A stretch of DNA of 64,000 nucleotides from Candidatus Binatia bacterium (GCA_029243485.1 JAQWRY010000020.1:1-64000), one strand, 5' to 3'. Positions 15,127 through 23,909 are shown, counted from the stretch's first letter. Numbers and translations: made by a program. Notes: generated from the letters alone by a model not told the origin.

Positions 15127-17431
15127 CGGAGTCGTGGTCTCTCTCTCTCGGATCCGCTCGCTCGTCGGTGGAGGTGGAGGTGGAGGTGGAGGTGGAGCGG
15201 GCTGTCGGTCGTTCGACGGGCTGAACGAAGATGGGCGAGGACCACGCTCGTTCCTGCACAGGCGCGAGGCAATCGTCGGTGGGGTCGGAGTCTGGTCCGG
15301 TGGGGAAGCAGGGAGCCATGGACGTGCAGTTCCCGTCCGCGTCTCGCTCGCAGCGAAGCGTGTCGCCGTTCACCGCGAGACTGGGCGCTTGAATCGCGCG
15401 GACATAGTAGACGGTCTCGCGACCCGACCCGACGAAGTCCGCATCCTCGAACTGCGCGATGCACCCCTCCCGGCTTTCCGGGCAGGGGAGGGTGAGCCAC
15501 GGATCCTCGATGAGCTGTGCCAAGGGTTCGTCCGGCGTCCGCTGCGGGTGGATGCGGACGACTTCGATTTGTGAGATGCGCTTGCGCTGGTCGGAGGGCG
15601 AGTAGCACTCGTCTAGACAGAGGCGGTGGAGTCGCTCGGGTGTGAGACCCTCCCGGACGTGTTCGGGGCAGCCGGGCAGCTGCTCGAAGGCTCCGACGGC
15701 GCGCACTTCGAATCGGGGGATCTCTCCGAGGCTGATCTCGGATCCCATCGGTCGCCGGCCCTCGGCCGCGAGGAGATCGAACCACAGAAGAATCCGGTCC
15801 CCGGAGGTGCCGTACACCTCGCGCCGCTCGAGTGCGTCGAAGATGGCTTCGCGACTCCGTCCGGCTGAGTGCACCGCTGCGAGTCCCCCGGTATAGAAAA
15901 ACGAGGCGCTGCGTTCGTCCATCGAAGAATTGATGGCCGAGATCTCCTCGGGGGGGATCGACCGAGGGGGGCGAGCCTTGGCGCTCGACGAGAAGCCGAG
16001 GTCCATCCCGCGGGCATCGCTCATCCCGGTCCGGTGGACTTCCTTATAGCCCGTCCCGGGTCGTGCGGCGTGGGTGTCGCTCGAGCCGATCAGTCCGTAC
16101 CGAAAGCGCGCCGGCGGGCCGTCTGCGGAGAAGTCTCCGAGCGCGAGTCCCGACTGTGCGCTCATTCCGGGACGGTAGGTGAAGGCCGGCAGGAACTCGT
16201 TCTGGATCTGGCCGCAATTGAGCCAGTCCTCGGGCGTGGAGCCGGGCACGACCTCGTGTCGGAATACGGCCTGCGCCCCGCCCGCGACCGCCGCATCGAC
16301 GAAGTTCTGCCGCGCTCGAGCGACTCGTTCCTCGCAGTCCTCGCTCGGCAAGGCGCCGCAGCGATCGCGGAGGATCTCGCCGGCTCGCCAGCAGCAGGGC
16401 TCGAAGTCGTCGCTCGGCTCTGGGCAGGAGTAGCCGCCGTCGCCATCGGGGATCACGTGCCGCAGGTCTCGATAGGTTTCGGAGGCGCCGTGCCCGGAAT
16501 ACACCTCGAACAGTCGCTGGCGCTGTGGGTCGTGCTGCCGCGTCGAGAGTTGGTGCCCGAGCGAAGCGGTCGGGGGTGCGTGGATCCCCCAGGTCGTCCC
16601 GTGCGGAATGACCAAGGCGGGGAAGCCCCACTCGTCGAGCTTTTCAAACAAGACCCCTGGGGTGGCCGCCTCCTCGTAGCAGTCTGTCGGTAGCTCTCGC
16701 ACCGGCCGGCCCACCGGACACCGTTCGATCTCGTAGCTCTCCCGTACGTATCGGTTGAAGTCTTGGTAGTCGGCGGCGCGAAGCGGGTCCGCCACGCTGG
16801 CAAAGCGCATGGCCCGCAAGCTGTCGATCCCGCCGTCGGTCGCAGCGATGGGTCGGGTTGGAACCTCGTCTTCCGCCGTCCCGAGAAGGATCACGTTCTT
16901 GTGGCCGAAGTGGCCCTCCGGGGTCGGGGAAGCCTGCGTCCACTCCCACCCGAGAAACGCAACGACGTCTGGGTTCTCCGGGCTCCCGGCTACCGCGTTG
17001 CACTGGCGGATCGAGTCTTTGATCTCGCTCCAGAGGCGCGGGGCTAACGCCTCGGCGTGATCGTTGATGCTCCAGAAATCTAGTCCGGCACAGTAGCGGG
17101 CGAAGTCACAAGCATCCGCAGGAGGGTGCGCACCTTCCCCTTGGAATACCGGCAGGCTGAACGCGAACGCGTCGATCGAAAAGGTCGTGTGAACATGAAG
17201 GTCCCCGAAGAGAATCTGGCTGGAGTCGCCCGGGGCGCCGATACGTGCGGCGGCCTCGGCTTGCTCCTGGCGACGTTCGGTCGTCACGTCGTCGGGGAGT
17301 CGCGCTCCCTCGATCGAATTCTTCATTGGCGGCTGGCCGAACGTTCCCCGGAAGAGAATCCAGCCGGCCCCCAGTAGGATCAGGAGGGTTCCGAGCACGA
17401 ATGCGCTGGAATAGAGGAGCAGCTTCTTCAT
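15119..17431 (-). CDS. DUF3604 family envelope protein, putative metal-dependent hydrolase
   Basis: A 770-residue protein with an N-terminal membrane helix (MKKLLLYSSAFVLG onwards). It has the PHP-like metal motifs of DUF3604: DLHVHTTFSIDA (about residue 77), FWSINDHAE (about 117), a GHFGHKN histidine pair (about 165) and SSDTHAARPG (about 450). No activity is established for the family as far as I know; a hydrolytic, metal-dependent role is inferred from the motifs. The C-terminus holds a (Ser-Thr)5 tract encoded by five GGTGGA repeats. I chose the ATG at 17431; a TTG at 17470 would start inside the operator. First gene of the operon with GH3. Confidence 0.85.
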   Translation of the reverse strand: MKKLLLYSSAFVLGTLLILLGAGWILFRGTFGQPPMKNSIEGARLPDDVTTERRQEQAEAAARIGAPGDSSQILFGDLHVHTTFSIDAFAFSLPVFQGEGAHPPADACDFARYCAGLDFWSINDHAEALAPRLWSEIKDSIRQCNAVAGSPENPDVVAFLGWEWTQASPTPEGHFGHKNVILLGTAEDEVPTRPIAATDGGIDSLRAMRFASVADPLRAADYQDFNRYVRESYEIERCPVGRPVRELPTDCYEEAATPGVLFEKLDEWGFPALVIPHGTTWGIHAPPTASLGHQLSTRQHDPQRQRLFEVYSGHGASETYRDLRHVIPDGDGGYSCPEPSDDFEPCCWRAGEILRDRCGALPSEDCEERVARARQNFVDAAVAGGAQAVFRHEVVPGSTPEDWLNCGQIQNEFLPAFTYRPGMSAQSGLALGDFSADGPPARFRYGLIGSSDTHAARPGTGYKEVHRTGMSDARGMDLGFSSSAKARPPRSIPPEEISAINSSMDERSASFFYTGGLAAVHSAGRSREAIFDALERREVYGTSGDRILLWFDLLAAEGRRPMGSEISLGEIPRFEVRAVGAFEQLPGCPEHVREGLTPERLHRLCLDECYSPSDQRKRISQIEVVRIHPQRTPDEPLAQLIEDPWLTLPCPESREGCIAQFEDADFVGSGRETVYYVRAIQAPSLAVNGDTLRCERDADGNCTSMAPCFPTGPDSDPTDDCLAPVQERAWSSPIFVQPVERPTARSTSTSTSTSTDERADPRERDHDSDA
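15167..15196. repeat. Five perfect copies of a 6-bp repeat (GGTGGA)
   Basis: Five tandem GGTGGA units lie near the 3' end of the DUF3604 gene and encode alternating Ser-Thr on the minus strand. Gains or losses would keep the frame, so the effect would be length change of a disordered tail, not on/off switching. Confidence 0.9.
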
Positions 17432-17466
17432 GTGGGGGAGGCAGGTATCACGCTCCGCCAAGAAGG

Positions 17467-17481
17467 ACAAGTAAGTTGACT
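17467..17481. promoter_or_regulatory. Operator/promoter between DUF3604 and MarR 1
   Basis: GACAAGTAAGTTGAC matches the palindrome with one mismatch. On the minus strand the arm TTGTCC with TACCTG at 17 bp could serve the DUF3604 operon. On the plus strand TTGACT points toward the MarR gene 108 bp away, so the regulator may control itself from the same site. Confidence 0.6.
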
Positions 17482-17588
17482 AAGGAGTTCGGCCTCGCTC
17501 TGTACATTCCGCCGCGGCCGGGCAGGGGCAGGGCGCCAAGGATCGTCAGTTTGATTGCCTAACTCCCCCGAGATGTTACAAAGACCGT

Positions 17589-18131
17589 GTGGCCACCAAG
17601 AGGTCCCGGAATGGAGCGCCCGACCTGGATCAGTTCAGGAAGCACAACCTGGGCTGGCTCCTGCTTCAGATCAGCGACGATTTCTTTCGTTTCGTCGGCC
17701 CGCAGTTGGCAGCCCGGGGCCACACCCTCATGCGGACGCAGCACGCGACTGTGCTGACTCTACTTCCGCTAGAAGGGGCTCGAATCACAGACCTTGCCCG
17801 TGCGGCGGGAATCACAAAACAGGCAATGGCCCTGACCGTGGGAGATCTCGAGAAGTTCGGGTACCTGGAACGGGCACCGGATCCTTCCGACGGACGTGCG
17901 AAGATCGTTCGGTTGAGCGAGGCCGGCCTCGGTATGTTGCGCGACGCGCAGGAGGCCGTTGAGGGAGCTTGGAAACGCTACGCCGGCATGGTGGGCGAGC
18001 GCCAACTTCGGTCCATCCGCAAAGGTCTGGATGAGTTGCTCGAGCAGATCGATACCGCCCGCGCGATGAAAAGCGGTCAAGAGTCGAGCGGCACCCCGAG
18101 CCGGCCCGCGCGCGAGCGCCGAGGCGCCTGA
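17589..18131 (+). CDS. MarR-family transcription regulator 1
   Basis: A 180-residue winged-helix regulator. The recognition region is ARITDLARAAGITKQAMALTVGDLEKFGYLER, followed by the wing DPSDGRAKIVRL, as in MarR proteins. These bind palindromic operators as dimers and usually release DNA on binding a small hydrophobic or phenolic ligand. It starts at GTG and is transcribed away from the DUF3604/GH3 operon, with a palindrome copy in the shared intergenic space. The second MarR (20610-21080) is a paralogue: both contain HNLGWLL near the start and nearly the same wing. These two are the best candidates in this window for the factor binding the repeated palindrome; that link is inference. Confidence 0.9.
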   Translation: MATKRSRNGAPDLDQFRKHNLGWLLLQISDDFFRFVGPQLAARGHTLMRTQHATVLTLLPLEGARITDLARAAGITKQAMALTVGDLEKFGYLERAPDPSDGRAKIVRLSEAGLGMLRDAQEAVEGAWKRYAGMVGERQLRSIRKGLDELLEQIDTARAMKSGQESSGTPSRPARERRGA

Positions 18132-18169
18132 CCGTCGATCCCACGCTACGCGAGCCCGCCCGTAGGCGG

Positions 18170-19582
18170 TCAGCCCTGCATGCTCTCCAGTTCCTGTCCT
18201 TTCGTTTCGTGTACCATCGCGATGACGAAGAACACGGACACGACGGCGCACACCGTGTAGAAGCCATAGGCGCCGGCCAGCCCGATCGACGTGAGCATGA
18301 TCGGGAAGGTCATGGTGATGGCGAAGTTCGAGGTCCACTGAACCAACCCCGCAACCGCGAGGCCTGACCCGCGGATCTGGTTTGGGAACATCTCGCCGAG
18401 CATCACCCACATGACGGGCCCCCAGGACATGTTGAAAAAGAAGACGTAGGCGTTGGCCGCCACCAGGGCGGTCGTACCCGCAGCATCGCTCAAGAGCAGC
18501 CCGCCTGACGCGTCTACATCAGCGCCCGCGAAGGCGAGTGTCATGGTTCCGAGAGTCGCGCTCATCCCGATCGACCCGAGCCACAAGAAGGGCTTTCGGC
18601 CGATCCGATCGATGAGGGCCATCGTGATGACGCACGCGGCGATGCTCACCGCGCCGGTGATCACATTGATCAAGAGCGCATTGGCTTCGGAGAAGCCGAC
18701 GGACTGCCAGAGAACCGCGCCGTAGTAGAACACGACGTTGATGCCCACGAGTTGCTGGAGTGAGGCCAGGCCGACCCCGAGCCAAACGATTCGACGGACC
18801 CGTCCGCTCTCTCGATCGAAGAGGTCGGAAAGCGACGGCCGGTGATGGTCGCTGGCGAGGGACGCATCGATCTCGGCCACCTTCGCGGACCCGGCCGACT
18901 CGCCGTACAGTCGCGCGAGCACGGCGCGCGCGTCTTCCAGGCGCCCTTTCATCACGAGAAAGCGGGGGCTCTCTGGGATCGTGAGCAGGGCGATCAGGAA
19001 TACGACGGCTGGAGCCGCTTCGATCCAGAACATCCATCGCCACGCTTCGTAGCCGAGCCACAGCGGACCGATCGCCGATCCCGCAAAGCCCGCCAGCAGG
19101 TAGTTGCTCACGAAGGCGAGGAAGAGGCCGGTGATGATCGCGATCTGCTGGATCGTGGCCAGGCGTCCGCGCACCTCGGCCGGCGCAACCTCGCTGATGT
19201 ATGCGGGTGCCATGACGCTCGCCGCGCCGACCGCGAGCCCGCCGAGGATCCGGTAGAGGACGAACTCCGACGACGTCGTGGCGATCCCCGAGCCGAGGGC
19301 GCTCACCGTGAAGAACGCAGCGGATAGGAGCAGCAGGGCCCGCCGGCCCAAGCCGTCGGCGAGTCGTCCGGCGAAGAACGCTCCGACCGCGCACCCGAGC
19401 AGCATGGACGCGACGTTGAACCCGGTGCCGACGCTATCGGACGCGAAGGCGGTCTTCAGACCGTCGACCGTCCCGTTGATCACGCCACTGTCGAATCCAA
19501 AGAGGAAGCCGCCGATCGTGGCGACGATGCTGATGCGAACGACGAACGCGAAGTCCCCTCCGCTGGAACCTGTCGTGCTCAC
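18170..19582 (-). CDS. MFS sugar porter
   Basis: An inner-membrane transporter of the sugar porter group, about 470 residues with 12 predicted helices. Signatures seen: GFLFGFDSGVINGT in helix 1, GRLADGLGRRALLL in loop 2-3, PAYISEVAPAEVRGRL in helix 4, PESPRFLVMKGR after helix 6, QQLVGINVVFYY in helix 7 and ALIDRIGRKP in loop 8-9. It likely imports hexose released by the glycosidases of this island. I favour the GTG at 19582; a TTG at 19624 would add 14 poorly conserved residues. Converges with MarR 1, whose stop is 38 bp away. Confidence 0.9.
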   Translation of the reverse strand: MSTTGSSGGDFAFVVRISIVATIGGFLFGFDSGVINGTVDGLKTAFASDSVGTGFNVASMLLGCAVGAFFAGRLADGLGRRALLLLSAAFFTVSALGSGIATTSSEFVLYRILGGLAVGAASVMAPAYISEVAPAEVRGRLATIQQIAIITGLFLAFVSNYLLAGFAGSAIGPLWLGYEAWRWMFWIEAAPAVVFLIALLTIPESPRFLVMKGRLEDARAVLARLYGESAGSAKVAEIDASLASDHHRPSLSDLFDRESGRVRRIVWLGVGLASLQQLVGINVVFYYGAVLWQSVGFSEANALLINVITGAVSIAACVITMALIDRIGRKPFLWLGSIGMSATLGTMTLAFAGADVDASGGLLLSDAAGTTALVAANAYVFFFNMSWGPVMWVMLGEMFPNQIRGSGLAVAGLVQWTSNFAITMTFPIMLTSIGLAGAYGFYTVCAVVSVFFVIAMVHETKGQELESMQG

Positions 19583-19694
19583 GGTGTGCCCCGCTCGGTC
19601 GAGCCTTGGGCCGGACGTGAGCAACTGCAGTGCCGCGACGCGTCAGAACGGTGCGAGTCGAACGAGGAATCGCGCGATGGGTGATGGCTCACTG

Positions 19695-19709
19695 ATCAGT
19701 CTCCTTGAC
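19695..19709. promoter_or_regulatory. Weak operator-like site upstream of the sugar porter
   Basis: ATCAGTCTCCTTGAC matches the palindrome with two mismatches, 113 bp before the sugar porter. The 268-bp space between the porter and the secreted-protein gene also holds a TTGACT at 19778 that could be a plus-strand -35. Nothing else is recognisable there. Confidence 0.3.
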
Positions 19710-19850
19710 GAATATGGGTCAGCCTCGAGGAATACTCTCATGATGAAGGAGGAAATGCACATAAATAGAAAAGAAGGTTGACTTTAATTCTGGGACCGTC
19801 CAGCCTCCCCGTGTTCGCCAATTCCGGCGGAAACCATTCTGGAGGGACTC

Positions 19851-20432
19851 ATGAACTCGACCACCACTCGATTTCTCGTTGCCGGTGCCGCGCTGCTCGT
19901 GGTTGCCGACGTTGCCGCGGCTGGCACCAAGGTACAAGGAAACCTTGCTCCCACGCCCGAGGTCACCGGCATCAACTTGCCAGCTGGCGCGGCCGTCGTC
20001 TCGAAGAGCAAGGTGCAGATGGACGACAAGGGCAAGATCAAGGCGACGATCAAGCTCGACACCAAGATCAACGGTGACGGGTCGTTCGCGGATAAGATCG
20101 CTCCGACGCTGAGCGGCGACGAGCTGATCATGGTCGTCAGCATAACCTTCGATCCGGGCGGCGGCGCGATCCTCGTGGAGACGGCGTTCCCGGCGGAAGT
20201 CAAGAACGGTACCGCCAAGGTGAAGGAGGACATCTCCGGCACGTTCGGTCTGATTCCTTCTTTGCCGGCGAGCATCCAGATCCGGGGTGCCGCGGTCTAC
20301 GAGATCGACGCGGGCGACATCCCCGGCTGTGAAGCTTCGTTGGCCATAGGCTTCGCCCTTCCCGGAGCCAATCCGTGCCACGGCGCGAACCCGGCTCTCG
20401 CGGTGATGGGCCTGGAGATTCCGGCACCCTGA
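19851..20432 (+). CDS. Small secreted protein, family unrecognised
   Basis: A 193-residue protein with a clear signal peptide (MNSTTTRFLVAGAALLVVAD, cleavage near AAAG) and a GGAGGGA ribosome site. The mature part is rich in beta-strand-like segments with short Lys-rich stretches (KVQMDDKGKIKATIKLDTK) and has a single Cys pair near the C-terminus (PGCEASL, NPCHGANP) that could form a disulfide in the periplasm or outside. I do not recognise the family. It stands alone between the sugar porter and MarR 2, followed by a strong hairpin. Confidence 0.75.
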   Translation: MNSTTTRFLVAGAALLVVADVAAAGTKVQGNLAPTPEVTGINLPAGAAVVSKSKVQMDDKGKIKATIKLDTKINGDGSFADKIAPTLSGDELIMVVSITFDPGGGAILVETAFPAEVKNGTAKVKEDISGTFGLIPSLPASIQIRGAAVYEIDAGDIPGCEASLAIGFALPGANPCHGANPALAVMGLEIPAP

Positions 20433-20453
20433 AGAGGCGAACTGCTTGCAGAA

Positions 20454-20480
20454 CCCCCGGACGCCTTGGGTGTCCGGGGG
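20454..20480 (+). terminator. GC-rich hairpin after the secreted-protein gene
   Basis: A perfect 9-bp inverted repeat, CCCCCGGAC and GTCCGGGGG, with a 9-base loop starts 22 bp after the stop codon. No T-run follows, so it is not a canonical intrinsic terminator, but it could stabilise the mRNA 3' end or help termination. The rest of the gap up to MarR 2 shows nothing. Confidence 0.45.
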
Positions 20481-20609
20481 GTCGCCGGCGCCTGCCGACG
20501 ACTGCGCCCGGCTGTGTAGTCGTGGCGCGCAGGGCGACGGGGAAGGAGCGCGGCGGCATTGGCTGAACGGGTTGAGTTTGAGGTGCCGGCGGCTACTCTG
20601 GCGAGAGCT

Positions 20610-21080
20610 ATGAGCGGCTCCGTCGTCGATGATTCAGACGATTTCCGAAGGCACAATCTGGGTTGGCTCCTGATGTGTCTTGGGAACGATTTCTTCCGCC
20701 GGAGTGGGCCCGAGTTCTACCGGCGCGGATACACGGGGCTCACCAAGGCCCATTCGGTCGTCCTGACGCACCTTCCGTTAGGAGGGGCCCGCGTGACTGA
20801 CCTCGCCCGCACCGCGCGAGTGACGAAGCAGGCGATCGGCCCCCTGGTCACGGACATGGAGCGGCTCGGCTACGTCGAGCGGCTTCGCGACCCCAGTGAC
20901 GCGCGCGCCAAGATCGTGCGGTTCACGGAGAAGGGTCTGGGCCTCGTCCAAGATGCCCGCGAGGTCGTGGCCGAGACGTGGTCGCAGTACGCGGAGATCC
21001 TCGGCGAGGAACGACTCGAGGCGGTTCGCGAGGGATTGGACGAGATCCTCGCCCGTCTCGACCAAGCACGCGACGACTGA
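20610..21080 (+). CDS. MarR-family transcription regulator 2
   Basis: A 156-residue paralogue of MarR 1. It keeps RRHNLGWLLMCLGNDFFRRSG, the recognition helix region ARVTDLARTARVTKQAIG and the wing DPSDARAKIVRFTEKG. I chose the ATG at 20610 (MSGSVVDDSDDFRR); a TTG at 20559 would add 17 residues unlike MarR 1. No palindrome copy is visible directly upstream. With two closely related regulators flanking the sugar porter and secreted protein, one may sense a different intermediate or have a different target set. It converges with a crotonase gene 31 bp away. Confidence 0.9.
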   Translation: MSGSVVDDSDDFRRHNLGWLLMCLGNDFFRRSGPEFYRRGYTGLTKAHSVVLTHLPLGGARVTDLARTARVTKQAIGPLVTDMERLGYVERLRDPSDARAKIVRFTEKGLGLVQDAREVVAETWSQYAEILGEERLEAVREGLDEILARLDQARDD

Positions 21081-21111
21081 AGGGTTTCGCGAAGTCTGAA
21101 ACCCGGCGGGC

Positions 21112-21891
21112 TCAGCTCTTTCGGTTCGCCTTCTCGCGCATCTTTTGGACGATCTTGCGGTGCTCCTCTGAGCCGCTCGAGACGGCCTCCGCCGCCAAGG
21201 AGAATTCGAGCACCCCCTGGGCGGCACGCTGCAGGTGCAGATTCACCGCTCGCTTCGTGTCCATGAGCGCCTGGCGCGGCTGGCGTGCGAACGCCGTTGC
21301 GATCTCGATCGCGCGGGTCCCAGCCGTGCCATCCGGCACGACCTCGTTCGCCAACCCGATCTCCTTCGCCGTCGACGCAGGAATCCTCTCGCCGGAGAAC
21401 AAGTAGTACTTCGCCCGCTGGAGGCTCATGAGGAGCGGCCATACGACCGCGCCTCCGTCGCCCGCCACGAGCCCAACCGAGACGTGCGGATCCGCGAGGA
21501 ACGAGCTCTCCTCCATCACCACGACGTCCGAAAGAGACGCGAGACTGCAGCCCAAGCCCACCGCGGCGCCGTGGATCGACGCAATGATCGGGAGCGGGAA
21601 CCCCATGAGTTCTTTCACCAACCGCTCCGCTTCTTGCAGGGTCGAGGCTCGTATCGCCGGATCGTTGGCCATGCTCTCGATCAACCCGAGGTCGCCCCCC
21701 GCGCAGAACGACTTGCCCGCGCCCGAGAGGACCACCGCGTGGAGCGAGGCGTCGACCGCAAGCTCGGTCCAAACCTCCGCCAGGCGATGGTGCAGCTCGG
21801 GATTCGCTGCGTTCAGCGCCTCCGGACGGTTCAGCCGGACGTGCGCAATTTTGCCGTCCTTTCGGACATCGAGAACGCCGGATTCACTCAT
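21112..21891 (-). CDS. Enoyl-CoA hydratase/isomerase (crotonase) family
   Basis: A 259-residue crotonase. LNRPEALNAANPELHHRLAEVW, SGAGKSFCAGGDLGLIESM and HGAAVGLGCSLASLSDVVV are the fold's signatures. The position usually held by the first catalytic Glu reads Cys-Ser-Leu, so it may be an isomerase or thioester hydrolase rather than a hydratase. The gene begins 3 bp after the preceding DNRLRE gene on the same strand and is probably cotranscribed with it. Confidence 0.88.
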   Translation of the reverse strand: MSESGVLDVRKDGKIAHVRLNRPEALNAANPELHHRLAEVWTELAVDASLHAVVLSGAGKSFCAGGDLGLIESMANDPAIRASTLQEAERLVKELMGFPLPIIASIHGAAVGLGCSLASLSDVVVMEESSFLADPHVSVGLVAGDGGAVVWPLLMSLQRAKYYLFSGERIPASTAKEIGLANEVVPDGTAGTRAIEIATAFARQPRQALMDTKRAVNLHLQRAAQGVLEFSLAAEAVSSGSEEHRKIVQKMREKANRKS

Positions 21892-21894
21892 GAC

Positions 21895-23775
21895 TCATCC
21901 TCCCGCGGGTTGGCAGTGGCTTCGGAGGCTCGAGCTCACGCCGAACTCCCCAATCGCCTCACCCTTTATGCCCCAGACATAACGGTCGGGCTCGACTCCT
22001 CCCACCGGCGACAGACGCAGAAGGCCAGAGCTGTTCAGTTCCACCCGATCGGGAATCAGGCCCGGTCGGATGCTGGATGTCAGAACACATCCGATCGTCG
22101 TGTCGGGTAGAGACGTCGGCACCTCCATGTTGTCGTAGAACGTGGTCGAGAATCGGCGGTCGGTTCGCGCGGGTCGAACCGCGCCGATCGCCGTTCTCTC
22201 GAGCGTTGCGAGGAACACGAGGCTGACGTCGAGGGAGGCCGGGTTGAGGATCTGGAGATCGTATCGATCTGTCGCGGCCGGCAGTACGACGCGCGTGGGG
22301 TTCGCAGGCTGATCCGTACCGAGGCCCAGCGCATCGTTGCCGAAGGCATACTGAGCCTCCGTGTCGGCGACAGTGAACGACCCGACGATCGCCCCGTCGC
22401 GTAGTGTCGCGCCGGTGCTGCGGAAGCCCCGGCACTCTCCGTCGGTTTCGTATGCGGTCACCGTGACGATGCCCGTAGAGCCGGAGAGGTCGATGCGCGG
22501 CCCAATCTGCACGTTGGCGGCGTCGAGTGCGCCCATGTTCTGAGGATCGACGACCACGGTGTCGTTCTGCGTCAGGCAGATGCTGAAGTCGACGAGCTCA
22601 TTGCAGTCTTCGCTCCAGAAGATCCAGTGCGTCGAGACGTCCACGTCCCCGATGTTCGACGCCTGCAGGAAGCTCACGCGGCCCTCGCTCACGTCGAACG
22701 GCATGAGGAGCTCGGCAGCCGGCTGGGTGTAGGACCCCTCGTCGCCGCACGCGGCGCGTACGCCAGAGGTCGGCATCGGGCCCGGCCCGTTCGTTGGCTG
22801 TGGGGGCATGGTGGGCCCCGGTGTCGCACTACCGCCTGGCGCCGGGGTGGCCGTCGCGGACGGATCGGGCGTGGCGGTCGGGTTGGGGCCGCCATCTGGA
22901 GTCTCTGTTGGCGCGGGCCCAGGTCCCCCAACCGGGGTCTCTGTTGGCGCCGGTCCCGGGCCGCCGTCTGGCGTCTGTGTGGGATCGGGACCGGGGCTGC
23001 TGCCAGGATCGGGGGTGGCTGTGGGATCCGGAGTCGGCGCGGGCGACGCCGTGGCCGACGGGCCGGGCGTCGGCGTTGCCACGGCCGTCGTCACGTCGAG
23101 AGCCGGCGCGGCAAGCGACGGGTTCTCCTTCGTGGCAAACGCCCCCGGCGCGAACGACCGATCGATGCGCACGAAGATCAGCGTAACGAGATCGTTCGTG
23201 TCGGCTTGCAGAAAGCTCACGAGCGCGGCCGTGCTGAACGTGAAGGTGTCGCCGATCGCATGCACGCCTGACGTAAGGCTGAACGTTCCGAGAAACGTTG
23301 CCTGGCCGGCTAGCAGTCCGTTCGCGCTCGACTGGTCGTTCGCCGGAGCATCGGCCCAGAGCACACCGTACTGGGTCTCCACCCAGTTCTCGCCGGCGTG
23401 ACCGTCGTTCAACCCGTAGACCTGGAACGTATCTACGCCGACTGTCTCGCCAGGAGCGGCGTCGGCCTCAGGGGCCACGTCCACCGTCAGGTTGAGGCTC
23501 GCGGCCGAGACCGGCCCGGACACCGAGGACAGGTCGAACCGGATGTATCCCTTGCTGTGCAGGCCGCCGCTGCCCCGATCGGACTTCACCTTGATGTGGA
23601 ACTCGTTTTCGAACGGTGTTGGGAAGAGGCTGCTTGCGTAGCCGTCGGCGCCATTTCCGTCGGAGGTCGTGATGACGATTGCCGCGGCTGGCGCGAGACC
23701 AGCAAGACTCAAGGACAGCGCCATGCCGACGCACAGGAGCGGCCGGGGAAGCACGTAGGGGATGTTCATCGTCAT
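21895..23775 (-). CDS. Secreted DNRLRE-type protein with Pro/Thr linker and unknown C-terminal domain
   Basis: A 626-residue exported protein. After a signal peptide comes a beta-sandwich domain of the DNRLRE type (about 35-240), seen in many cell-surface proteins; it begins VITTSDGNGADGYASSLFP and includes KGYIRFDLSSVSG. A linker of about 110 residues made of repeated PTPDPTATP and GGPGPAPTETP units follows. The remaining 280 residues, with four or more Cys, form a beta-rich domain that I do not recognise. The start at 23775 has AGAGGAG just upstream. The N-terminal 210 residues are nearly the same as in the divergent neighbour at 23988-25295, so the two arose by inverted duplication with different C-termini. 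Likely surface binding or attachment. Confidence 0.8.
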   Translation of the reverse strand: MTMNIPYVLPRPLLCVGMALSLSLAGLAPAAAIVITTSDGNGADGYASSLFPTPFENEFHIKVKSDRGSGGLHSKGYIRFDLSSVSGPVSAASLNLTVDVAPEADAAPGETVGVDTFQVYGLNDGHAGENWVETQYGVLWADAPANDQSSANGLLAGQATFLGTFSLTSGVHAIGDTFTFSTAALVSFLQADTNDLVTLIFVRIDRSFAPGAFATKENPSLAAPALDVTTAVATPTPGPSATASPAPTPDPTATPDPGSSPGPDPTQTPDGGPGPAPTETPVGGPGPAPTETPDGGPNPTATPDPSATATPAPGGSATPGPTMPPQPTNGPGPMPTSGVRAACGDEGSYTQPAAELLMPFDVSEGRVSFLQASNIGDVDVSTHWIFWSEDCNELVDFSICLTQNDTVVVDPQNMGALDAANVQIGPRIDLSGSTGIVTVTAYETDGECRGFRSTGATLRDGAIVGSFTVADTEAQYAFGNDALGLGTDQPANPTRVVLPAATDRYDLQILNPASLDVSLVFLATLERTAIGAVRPARTDRRFSTTFYDNMEVPTSLPDTTIGCVLTSSIRPGLIPDRVELNSSGLLRLSPVGGVEPDRYVWGIKGEAIGEFGVSSSLRSHCQPAGG

Positions 23776-23844
23776 GGCTCCTCTGTTTCGGAATCTTGCT
23801 GGCAGGTAGTCAAGATAGCTGTCCATAGACCATTCAGAGATTTC

Positions 23845-23859
23845 GTCAAGTGAATTTAC
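23845..23859. promoter_or_regulatory. Operator/promoter of the minus-strand DNRLRE gene
   Basis: GTCAAGTGAATTTAC has one mismatch to the palindrome, 70 bp before the start at 23775. The minus-strand TTGACG is followed by TATGGA at 16 bp. Its partner site for the divergent gene lies 65 bp away, about six helical turns. Confidence 0.6.
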
Positions 23860-23909
23860 GATTGAGCACCCGCGGGGCCTAGCCAAGCAGTCTACCAACG
23901 TTGCCAGTA

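Noticed and set aside
22860-23090. Direct-repeat array resembling a CRISPR
   Set aside because: The repeats are degenerate codons for a Pro/Thr/Gly linker inside a coding region, without constant repeats and variable spacers.
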